Of a stretch of DNA of 5,117 bases, positions 1 through 5,117 are shown in pieces. Location: positions 1 through 5,117 of the forward strand of contig CALCML010000332.1 in NCBI GenBank assembly GCA_937967765.1, read 5' to 3'. The position numbers and the translations under genes are program-made. The stretch's first letter is position 1, and every line of letters starts with the position of its first letter. The notes beneath the pieces are model-generated. The model worked only from the letters and a program-made list of their open reading frames with translations. It searched no databases and was not told the DNA's origin. Source of the stretch: an uncultured Carnobacterium sp. GTDB lineage: Bacteria > Bacillota > Bacilli > Lactobacillales > Aerococcaceae.

Positions 1-935
1 ACTATAATGGAGAAGCGATTGTCTTAGACGAAGAAGGAAAATTCGTACTAGACCCTAAAGACTTCCCAAACTTAAAAAACTATGCTGGACAAACATTAAT
101 CACAACAAACGGGAAAACTTTATTAGGTGCTGATGACAAATCTGGTGTGACTGAAATCGTGACAGCAGGTGCTTACTTATTACAACATCCTGAAATCAAG
201 CATGGTAAAATCCGCGTAGCCTTTGGTCCAGACGAAGAAATCGGACGTGGCGCTGATTTATTCGACGTAGAGCAATTTGCATGTGATTTTGCTTATACAA
301 TGGATGGTGGACCCGTTGGTGAATTAGAATACGAAAGCTTCAACGCTTGTCGTGCCACAGTTCGTATTCAAGGAAAAAATGTTCACCCTGGTACAGCTAA
401 AGATACGATGGTAAGCGCACTTGAATTAGCACGTAAGTTCCAAAACGCACTTCCAGAATTCGAAGTTCCTGAACATACAACAGGACGTGAAGGATTCTAT
501 CACTTAGTAGCTGCAGAAGGTGTTGTGGAAGAAGCGAAATTAGTGTACATCTTACGTGACCACAGCCGTGAATTATTCAATGCGAAAAAGGACATGATGC
601 TTCGTATCGCTTCTCGTATGAATAAGGAATTAGATACTGACCGTATTACTGTTGATCTACATGACGAATACTACAACATGGCTGAAATCATCGAAAAAGA
701 TTTCCGTTGTGTGGATGTGGCAAAACAAGCGTTAGAAAACCTAGATATCGTTCCAATTATTAAACCAATTCGTGGTGGTACAGATGGTTCTAAGATTTCA
801 TTCATGGGATTACCAACTCCAAACATCTTTGCAGGTGGCGAAAACATGCATGGACGCTATGAATATGTTGCTGTGGAATCAATGGAAAAAGCAACACAAG
901 TGATTATCGAAATCGCTCGATTAGCAGCGCTATAA
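1..935 (+). CDS. pepT: Tripeptide aminopeptidase (peptidase T), 5' end missing
   Basis: PepT is a cytosolic M20-family zinc aminopeptidase that removes the N-terminal residue of tripeptides, a late step in peptide use. The reading frame is open from base 3 (first full codon) to the TAA at 933-935, giving 310 visible residues. The family is about 410 residues long, so roughly 95-100 N-terminal residues, including the HxD zinc motif, lie left of the window. Visible family marks, numbered within the fragment: GADDKSG at 42-48 (bridging Asp), GPDEEIGRG at 76-84 (general base and metal Glu pair, 78/79), TMDGG at 99-103 (metal Asp 101), [11 protein letters not shown] at 127-137 (dimerisation-domain His), RGGTDGS at 257-263, and [10 protein letters not shown] with metal His 283. 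The spacing of these agrees with E. coli PepT to within one residue. The GTG at 147 is an internal Val codon, not a start. Phe is mostly TTC, unlike hemW, suggesting higher expression. Identification is firm. Confidence 0.96.
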   Translation, partial: YNGEAIVLDEEGKFVLDPKDFPNLKNYAGQTLITTNGKTLLGADDKSGVTEIVTAGAYLLQHPEIKHGKIRVAFGPDEEIGRGADLFDVEQFACDFAYTMDGGPVGELEYESFNACRATVRIQGKNVHPGTAKDTMVSALELARKFQNALPEFEVPEHTTGREGFYHLVAAEGVVEEAKLVYILRDHSRELFNAKKDMMLRIASRMNKELDTDRITVDLHDEYYNMAEIIEKDFRCVDVAKQALENLDIVPIIKPIRGGTDGSKISFMGLPTPNIFAGGENMHGRYEYVAVESMEKATQVIIEIARLAAL

Positions 936-936
936 T
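907..936 (+). promoter_or_regulatory. Candidate internal promoter for rqcH
   Basis: A perfect TATAAT (931-936) overlaps the pepT stop codon. It is preceded, with an 18-bp spacer, by TCGAAA (907-912), which matches 4 of 6 bases of the -35 consensus. Transcription would start near 943, leaving a leader of about 24 nt that still holds the whole rqcH ribosome binding site. The position just before rqcH makes it plausible, but the -35 box is weak and a TATAAT can arise by chance in AT-rich DNA. Confidence 0.4.
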
Positions 937-952
937 TTTTAACAAGAAAAGG

Positions 953-959
953 AAAGGAG
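953..959 (+). promoter_or_regulatory. Ribosome binding site of rqcH
   Basis: AAAGGAG lies 7 nt before the ATG at 967, a near-ideal spacing. It supports 967 as the rqcH start, as does the residue numbering of the conserved DR pair (97/98) in the product. Confidence 0.85.
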
Positions 960-966
960 TGAGTTC

Positions 967-2682
967 ATGACATTTGATGGTATTTTCACCAAATGGATGA
1001 TGGACGAAGTGGCGCCTCAATTAGTGGGAGGACGGATTACAAAGATTCATCAGCCATTACCATACGATGTACAATTCACCATTCGTGCTAACCGTAAGAA
1101 CTACTTACTTGTGTGTTCGGCACACCCAATGATGGCTCGTGTACAATTTATTTCTGAGAAACCAGAGAATCCAGAAGTTGCTCCTAACTTTTGTATGATT
1201 CTTCGTAAGTATTTAGAAGGGTCTATTATTCAATCATTCACTCAAGTGGAAAACGACCGTATTTTACAGTTGGATGTTTCCACACGTGATGAACTTGGGG
1301 ATAAGGCGGGCTATCGTTTCACGATTGAGATGATGGGACGTCATAGTAATTTGTTCTTAGTGAATCAAGAAGATAACACGATTATCGATTGTGTAAAACG
1401 GGTCTCTCTTGGCCAAAACAGTTACCGTACCTTACAACCTGGTGCAAGCTATGTGATGCCTCCTCAAACTCAAAAGAAAAATCCTTTTGATTATTCATTA
1501 TTCGAACTAGATAGTTTACTTCATCCATTTATTGGGGAACCAGGAGAAAGAACATTGATGAATGTCTTTCAAGGGATTAGTAAACAGTCAGCTCACGAAA
1601 TTGTTGAACGTAGTGAAAGAGAGGGCCAAAGTTTAGCGGAAGCCTTACATCACTATCTTGAAGAAGGAAATACATCGATTCAGCCTACACTTACAAAGAC
1701 AGAAGATGGGAAGACTTACTTTTTACCGTTTCCGTATTTGAGTAAAACTGGTGTATCCCAAAGCTTTGAGAGTCTTTCTGAATTGTTAAGTGCATATTAT
1801 GTACAGAAGATTCAAGAGGAGAAGATTCAACAATTAGCAGGGCATCTATTACAAATGTTGAAATCTGAACTTCGTAAGAACCGTGAGAAAATGGTAAAAC
1901 TCGATGAAGACTTAGCACGAACTGAAGATGCTGATCATTATCGCGTGTATGGAGACTTGATTAACACATACCAACACCAAATTGAAAAAGGTGCAAGTAG
2001 TGTAACGGTTCAAAACTTCTATCAAGACTATGAAGAAGTGACGATTCCATTAAATCCATTATTAACGGCTTCCCAAAATGCGCAAGCGTATTTTAAAAAG
2101 TATCAAAAACTAAGAAATGCGGTAACGCATATTCATGAGCAACAAGAAGCCACTAAAAACGAGATGGAATACTTAGAAAGTGTTATTTACCAAATTGAAG
2201 AGGCAGATGTATTCAACTTAGAAGCCATTCGTGAAGAGCTTGTGGCTAGTGGATACTTGAAGCGTTCTGCTCTGAAAAAAGGCATTAAGAAACAAGGTAG
2301 TGCAAAACCGCATGTGTTCTACGCAACAGATGGAACTCGTATTTTAGTTGGACGAAATAACTTACAAAACGACCAATTAACGCTTCGACAAGCGAAAAAG
2401 GAATACCTATGGCTTCATGCGCAAAATATTCCAGGTTCTCATGTCATTATCGAATCTAGTGATCCAGCGGAAGAAACGATTGGTGAAGGCGCGATGCTTG
2501 CGGCATACTACTCGAAATATCGTCTTTCTGGGACAGTTCCCGTGGATTATGTTCAAGTATCGAAAATTCGTAAACCAAATGGAGCTAAACCAGGTTTTGT
2601 AGTCTACGAAGGTCAGCAAAACACGTATATTACACCAGATCCATTAAAGGTTGAAGCGTTAAGAAATAATAAACCGAAATAG
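967..2682 (+). CDS. rqcH: Ribosome quality control protein RqcH (NFACT / FbpA / PavA family)
   Basis: The product is the bacterial Rqc2/NEMF homologue. In Bacillus subtilis, RqcH binds the 50S subunit carrying an obstructed peptidyl-tRNA, recruits tRNA-Ala and adds C-terminal poly-alanine tails that mark the chain for proteolysis. The same family is often annotated as fibronectin-binding protein (FbpA, PavA). At 571 residues the length is essentially that of B. subtilis RqcH (about 570). The N-terminal NFACT-N region opens with DGIFTKWMMDE and holds the Asp97-Arg98 pair needed for tRNA recognition, followed by EMMGRHSNLFLV (121-132). A helical, charged stretch at about 275-420 fits the coiled-coil arms. 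NFACT-R (DUF814) spans about 447-560, with YLWLHAQNIPGSHVII at 480-495. There is no signal peptide or anchor, so the protein is cytosolic; a surface adhesin role would need non-classical export. It lies 31 bp after pepT and 9 bp before pcp. The family call is firm; active Ala-tailing is inferred. Confidence 0.96.
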   Translation: MTFDGIFTKWMMDEVAPQLVGGRITKIHQPLPYDVQFTIRANRKNYLLVCSAHPMMARVQFISEKPENPEVAPNFCMILRKYLEGSIIQSFTQVENDRILQLDVSTRDELGDKAGYRFTIEMMGRHSNLFLVNQEDNTIIDCVKRVSLGQNSYRTLQPGASYVMPPQTQKKNPFDYSLFELDSLLHPFIGEPGERTLMNVFQGISKQSAHEIVERSEREGQSLAEALHHYLEEGNTSIQPTLTKTEDGKTYFLPFPYLSKTGVSQSFESLSELLSAYYVQKIQEEKIQQLAGHLLQMLKSELRKNREKMVKLDEDLARTEDADHYRVYGDLINTYQHQIEKGASSVTVQNFYQDYEEVTIPLNPLLTASQNAQAYFKKYQKLRNAVTHIHEQQEATKNEMEYLESVIYQIEEADVFNLEAIREELVASGYLKRSALKKGIKKQGSAKPHVFYATDGTRILVGRNNLQNDQLTLRQAKKEYLWLHAQNIPGSHVIIESSDPAEETIGEGAMLAAYYSKYRLSGTVPVDYVQVSKIRKPNGAKPGFVVYEGQQNTYITPDPLKVEALRNNKPK

Positions 2683-2686
2683 AGGG
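2681..2686 (+). promoter_or_regulatory. Ribosome binding site of pcp, overlapping the rqcH stop
   Basis: AGAGGG begins inside the rqcH TAG stop codon and ends 5 nt before the pcp ATG at 2692. This tight junction suggests cotranscription and possibly translational coupling. The nearer ATG at 2687 is followed at once by TTA and TGA and has no spacing to the site, so it is not a usable start. Confidence 0.75.
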
Positions 2687-2691
2687 ATGTT

Positions 2692-3327
2692 ATGAGAATT
2701 ATTGTGACAGGATTTGACCCTTTTGGAGGGGAAACGATTAATCCATCAATTGAATGTGTAAAGGCTCTTCCTGAAATCGAAGGAGTAGAACTCATCCGGT
2801 TAGAACTACCGACTGTGTTTAAAGAATCAGCTAGCCGCTTAAATGAAGTCATTAATGATGTGAAACCAGACGCTGTATTAAGCGTAGGGCAAGCAGGGGG
2901 ACGATGTGGTATTACAATGGAACGTATTGCGATTAATGTCGATGATGCGAGAATTCCTGATAATGTCAGCCAACAACCGATTGATGAAGCAATTCAACTT
3001 GATGGTGAAGCCGCATACTTTACAACTTTACCGATTAAACGAATTGTAAATGCGATTCGTGAGCTGGGAATTCCAGCGGAAGTTTCAAATACTGCTGGGA
3101 CATTCGTATGTAACCACATTATGTACCAAGCGTTATTTGCTGCGACAAAGGCTGATAAGCCATTTAAAGCAGGATTTATGCATATTCCGTTTATTCCAGA
3201 GCAAACGACGGACAAACCGTCTCTACCGCTTGAGGAGAGCACAAAAGCTTTACAGATTGCGATTGAGACAATCCGTGATTATTTACATGATGAAGATATT
3301 AAGGTTCAAGAGGGAGCCATTTTTTAG
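2692..3327 (+). CDS. pcp: Pyroglutamyl-peptidase I (pyrrolidone-carboxylate peptidase)
   Basis: Pcp is a cytosolic cysteine peptidase (family C15) that removes N-terminal pyroglutamate from peptides and proteins, opening them to ordinary aminopeptidases. The 211 residues match the usual length of about 200-220. The start reads MRIIVTGFDPFGGETINPS, the classic family N-terminus. The catalytic triad is Glu77 (in MERIAIN), Cys140 (in GTFVCNH) and His164 (in MHIPF). The steps of 63 and 24 residues equal those in the Bacillus amyloliquefaciens enzyme (81/144/168). SVGQAGGR at 64-71 is also typical. The gene starts 9 bp after rqcH and ends 18 bp before hemW, so it is an internal operon member. No residue expected for activity is missing. 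Its job next to RqcH is not known; shared use in peptide turnover is only an inference. Confidence 0.97.
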   Translation: MRIIVTGFDPFGGETINPSIECVKALPEIEGVELIRLELPTVFKESASRLNEVINDVKPDAVLSVGQAGGRCGITMERIAINVDDARIPDNVSQQPIDEAIQLDGEAAYFTTLPIKRIVNAIRELGIPAEVSNTAGTFVCNHIMYQALFAATKADKPFKAGFMHIPFIPEQTTDKPSLPLEESTKALQIAIETIRDYLHDEDIKVQEGAIF

Positions 3328-3335
3328 AAAGGAGG
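3328..3335 (+). promoter_or_regulatory. Strong ribosome binding site of hemW
   Basis: AAAGGAGG, directly after the pcp stop, is a full match to the 16S rRNA 3' end and lies 10 nt before the ATG at 3346. Another ATG at 3339 is out of frame with hemW and only 3 nt from the site, so 3346 is preferred. The HemW start motif YIHIPFC follows at residues 7-13, as expected. Confidence 0.8.
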
Positions 3336-3345
3336 GAGATGAATA

Positions 3346-4506
3346 ATGTCACCAAAAGCTGCATATATTCATATCCCTTTTTGTTCGCATATTTGTTACT
3401 ACTGCGATTTTAATAAAGTCTTTATTGAAGGACAACCAGTCGATGAGTATATTGAATTACTTATCAAGGAAATGGAATTGACGGGGCAGAAATATAAAAT
3501 TGCACCACTGGAAACATTATATGTGGGTGGTGGGACACCGTCTTCATTAACTCCGCAACAAATGGAGCGATTATTGGATGGAATCCATCAACATTTACCG
3601 CTTCAAAAAGGGGCAGAGTTTACAATGGAGTTAAACCCAGATGACGGCAAACCTGAACTACTCTCTGTGATGAAGGAAGGCGGCGTGAACCGTCTCAGTA
3701 TGGGAGTCCAAACCTTTAATAATGATTTATTGAAAGCGATTGGTCGTAAGCATACAAAAGAAACGGCAATTCGTACGATTGAAAATGCAAGACACGTCGG
3801 ATTTGAGAATTTGAGTATCGACTTGATTTTTAGACTTCCAAAACAGACGATTTTAGATTTTGAAGAGAGTTTAAAAATGGCAATGGCCCTAGACCTGCCT
3901 CATTATTCCATTTACTCGCTTATTTTGGAACAGAAGACGGTTTTCTATAATTTGATGAGACAAGGGAAACTTCCTTTGCCGAGTCAGGATGAAGAGGCTG
4001 ATATGTTTGAACTAGCGATGAAGACGATGGAGGATTTCGGTCGTCAGCATTATGAGATTAGTAATTATGCACTTCTTGGGTATGAATCAAGACATAATCT
4101 CCATTACTGGCAGGCGGATGAGTACTTTGCTTTTGGTGCGGGTGCTCATGGGTATGTGAATGGAGTTCGTTACCAAAATAATGGACCTATTCAACATTAT
4201 CTGACTCCGTTAAGAGATGAAAAATTGCCTATTTTTTCAGAGACTTTGTTAACAAAAAAACAACTGATTGAGGAGTTTATGTTCTTAGGTTTAAGAAAGT
4301 TTTCAGGTGTTTCAAAGAAGGAATTCATGGAAAGGTTTGGAAATTCTATGGACGAAATCTATGGGGAAGTCATCCAAGAGCTACTTGAAGAAGAGTTACT
4401 TACAACTACTTCTGATGGATATGTTCTCACACATCAAGGCAAGTTCCTTGGAAATAATGTTTTCCAAGCATTTTTGATTGATGAAAATCAAAATGAAACT
4501 TTTTGA
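3346..4506 (+). CDS. hemW: Radical SAM heme chaperone HemW
   Basis: HemW is the radical SAM relative of coproporphyrinogen III dehydrogenase HemN. Studied members (Lactococcus lactis, E. coli) bind heme and are proposed to deliver it to respiratory proteins rather than oxidise coproporphyrinogen, so older annotations as 'oxygen-independent coproporphyrinogen III oxidase' are likely wrong. The 386 residues fit the family (about 380). Cys13, Cys17 and Cys20 in HIPFCSHICYYCDFNKVF form the CX3CX2C cluster site. GGGTPSSL (61-68) and RLSMGVQTF (116-124) belong to the SAM-binding barrel. The C-terminal part carries HYEISNYA, GYESRHNLHYW (245-255, the HNxxYW signature of HemW) and FGAGAHGY (263-270), then a winged-helix-like tail ending in NNVFQAFL. 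An oddity is FRLPKQT (162-168), where many family members read YGLPGQT. No hrcA or heme pathway gene lies beside it here. The gene ends about 100 bp before a separately transcribed transporter. Confidence 0.95.
   Translation: MSPKAAYIHIPFCSHICYYCDFNKVFIEGQPVDEYIELLIKEMELTGQKYKIAPLETLYVGGGTPSSLTPQQMERLLDGIHQHLPLQKGAEFTMELNPDDGKPELLSVMKEGGVNRLSMGVQTFNNDLLKAIGRKHTKETAIRTIENARHVGFENLSIDLIFRLPKQTILDFEESLKMAMALDLPHYSIYSLILEQKTVFYNLMRQGKLPLPSQDEEADMFELAMKTMEDFGRQHYEISNYALLGYESRHNLHYWQADEYFAFGAGAHGYVNGVRYQNNGPIQHYLTPLRDEKLPIFSETLLTKKQLIEEFMFLGLRKFSGVSKKEFMERFGNSMDEIYGEVIQELLEEELLTTTSDGYVLTHQGKFLGNNVFQAFLIDENQNETF
4447..4475 (+). terminator. Weak candidate intrinsic terminator inside the hemW 3' end
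   Basis: CTTGGAAA (4447-4454) and TTTCCAAG (4461-4468) form a perfect 8-bp stem with a 6-nt loop, followed by CA and five T. Only three of the eight pairs are G-C, and the structure lies inside codons for the conserved HemW tail, about 30 nt before the stop, where ribosomes would tend to disrupt it. No better terminator is visible between hemW and the next gene, so this is kept as a possibility. Confidence 0.25.
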
Positions 4507-4522
4507 AAATAGAGGATATTGT

Positions 4523-4551
4523 TAAACATTTCTTAAAGAATGTGGTATCAT
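4523..4551 (+). promoter_or_regulatory. Probable promoter of the AEC transporter gene
   Basis: The -10 box TATCAT (4546-4551) matches 5 of 6 consensus bases and is preceded by TG at 4543-4544, the extended -10 arrangement. With a 17-bp spacer, TAAACA (4523-4528) matches 4 of 6 bases of the -35 consensus. Transcription would start near 4558, giving an A-rich leader of about 50 nt. This is a housekeeping-sigma type promoter by pattern and the best candidate in the gap. Confidence 0.6.
4526..4543. repeat. Inverted repeat in the promoter spacer, possible operator
   Basis: ACATTTCTTAAAGAATGT has perfect 5-bp outer arms (ACATT and AATGT) and a TTAA centre, with 14 of 18 positions symmetric. It fills the space between the -35 box and the extended -10 TG, where a bound repressor would block RNA polymerase. 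No transcription factor family can be named from it. Confidence 0.4.
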
Positions 4552-4559
4552 ATCTTATG

Positions 4560-4572
4560 GCATTTTAAATGC
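4560..4572. repeat. Short palindrome at the predicted transcription start
   Basis: GCATTT and AAATGC flank a single T, a perfect 6-bp inverted repeat just downstream of the -10 box. Its centre lies about 31-32 bp, or three helical turns, from the centre of the upstream dyad. It could be a second operator half or simply an AT-rich coincidence. The one-base centre rules out an RNA hairpin. Confidence 0.3.
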
Positions 4573-4591
4573 ACAAAATAAATTAAAAGAA

Positions 4592-4597
4592 AAGGGG
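4592..4597 (+). promoter_or_regulatory. Ribosome binding site of the AEC transporter
   Basis: AAGGGG lies 11 nt before the ATG at 4609. Both the core and the spacing are less ideal than for the upstream genes, but no other in-frame start near the beginning has a better site. Confidence 0.6.
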
Positions 4598-4608
4598 ATA
4601 TCTATCCA

Positions 4609-5117
4609 ATGGAAAATATCGTTAAGATTTTAACAGCACCAGCATTCGTGTCTGCTATCTTCTCAACAATTTCAATTATCTTAGTGGGTTATTTCATCCG
4701 CAAGAAAAACATTGTTGATGCAAACAGTGGTAAAGTTTTATCTAACGTTTTACTTTCAGTTGCGCTACCTGCGTTAGCGTTCAAAGCCTTCATGGTTGAC
4801 ATTAACGACAAAACATTCACAACTGGACTAAACGTATTTATCTTCGGCTTTATCGCTTATGTTATTTTAATTCTTTTAGGAGAATTATTCTTTATTAAGG
4901 AGAAAGGTGACCGTAAAACTACTTTATCAGTATTAACAACATTCGGTTCAACAACTTTCTTCGGTATTCCAATCATTAACGGTTTATTAGGAGCGACTGG
5001 TACTTTATATGCGAACATCTTTAACCTAGCTTACCGTGTATTCTTATACTCTTACGGTTTAATTCGTATGAGCGGATTAAAATTCGAGAAGAAAAACTTA
5101 AAAATGATTTTCGGTAA
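4609..5117 (+). CDS. AEC (auxin efflux carrier) family transporter, 3' end missing
   Basis: The frame stays open from the ATG at 4609 to the right edge: 169 codons plus two bases, about half of the usual 300-320 residues. The product is hydrophobic, with likely membrane segments at about 12-30, 44-62, 72-96, 105-127 and 133-151. Family marks of the AEC superfamily (PF03547) are the first helix followed by RKKNIVDANSGKVLSNVLL, the helix break LPALAFKAFM (53-62), and GSTTFFGIPIING (113-125), which matches the conserved N/S..F.G.P motif of helix 4. Bacterial AEC carriers move small carboxylates such as malate or malonate; the substrate here cannot be read. Phe is TTC in 14 of 18 cases, the reverse of hemW, suggesting high expression. 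The gene has its own probable promoter with inverted repeats and is probably not part of the upstream operon. Confidence 0.88.
   Translation, partial: MENIVKILTAPAFVSAIFSTISIILVGYFIRKKNIVDANSGKVLSNVLLSVALPALAFKAFMVDINDKTFTTGLNVFIFGFIAYVILILLGELFFIKEKGDRKTTLSVLTTFGSTTFFGIPIINGLLGATGTLYANIFNLAYRVFLYSYGLIRMSGLKFEKKNLKMIFG

Noticed and set aside
3..8. TATAAT at the left edge as a promoter
   Set aside because: It lies inside the pepT coding frame with no upstream sequence visible for a -35 box and no gene start nearby.
921..940. Small hairpin TAGC-AGC-GCTA before TAATTTTT at the end of pepT, as a pepT terminator
   Set aside because: The stem has only 4 bp with a 3-nt loop and begins inside coding sequence; too weak for termination.
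2407..2852. Antisense frames over the rqcH 3' end and the pcp start
   Set aside because: No family resemblance, no good ribosome binding sites, and both sense genes are clear family members throughout.
3050..3346. 98-codon + strand open frame overlapping pcp
   Set aside because: It lies almost wholly within pcp in another frame; the product is a Leu/Arg-rich shadow with no recognisable motif, while pcp carries an intact catalytic triad.
3339..3413. 24-codon hydrophobic frame (ATG 3339) sharing the hemW ribosome binding site
   Set aside because: The ATG is only 3 nt from GGAGG, too close for efficient initiation, and the hydrophobic run is the frame-shifted reading of the conserved HemW cluster-binding segment.
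4557..4586. Tiny upstream frames (ATG 4557, 3 codons; ATG 4569, 5 codons) as a leader peptide for the transporter
   Set aside because: No ribosome binding site precedes either; the first would start at or before the predicted transcript end, and the second encodes MHKIN with no regulatory codon run.

Overview
The window is a compact, single-strand stretch of low-GC Firmicutes chromosome. A/T-ending codons, heavy use of TTA for Leu, strong AGGAGG-type ribosome binding sites and the protein families point to the Lactobacillales. A relative of Granulicatella, Carnobacterium or Enterococcus is my guess, but the genus cannot be fixed from sequence reading alone. No mobile element, CRISPR array, tRNA or rRNA gene is visible.

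Layout, all on the + strand: the 3' three quarters of pepT (tripeptidase T, cut by the left edge); rqcH (NFACT/FbpA/PavA family, ribosome quality control); pcp (pyroglutamyl-peptidase I); hemW (radical SAM heme chaperone); then a gap of about 100 bp holding a promoter and two inverted repeats; then the start of an AEC-family membrane transporter cut by the right edge. The gaps pepT-rqcH (31 bp), rqcH-pcp (9 bp) and pcp-hemW (18 bp) are small and hold only ribosome binding sites, plus one candidate promoter straddling the pepT stop. rqcH-pcp-hemW therefore very probably form one transcript, possibly with read-through from pepT.

Functionally, the cluster groups protein and peptide turnover. RqcH adds C-terminal alanine tails to stalled nascent chains so that proteases can remove them. 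Pcp strips N-terminal pyroglutamate from peptides and PepT cleaves tripeptides. HemW, a heme-binding radical SAM protein, has no obvious link to these, and no heme biosynthesis gene is in view. The transporter appears to be a separate transcription unit with its own regulation.

I found no undescribed system. All five genes belong to known families and keep the family motifs visible in this window. The observations most worth checking are the two dyads around the transporter promoter, the candidate internal rqcH promoter, and the hairpin plus T-run inside the 3' end of hemW.
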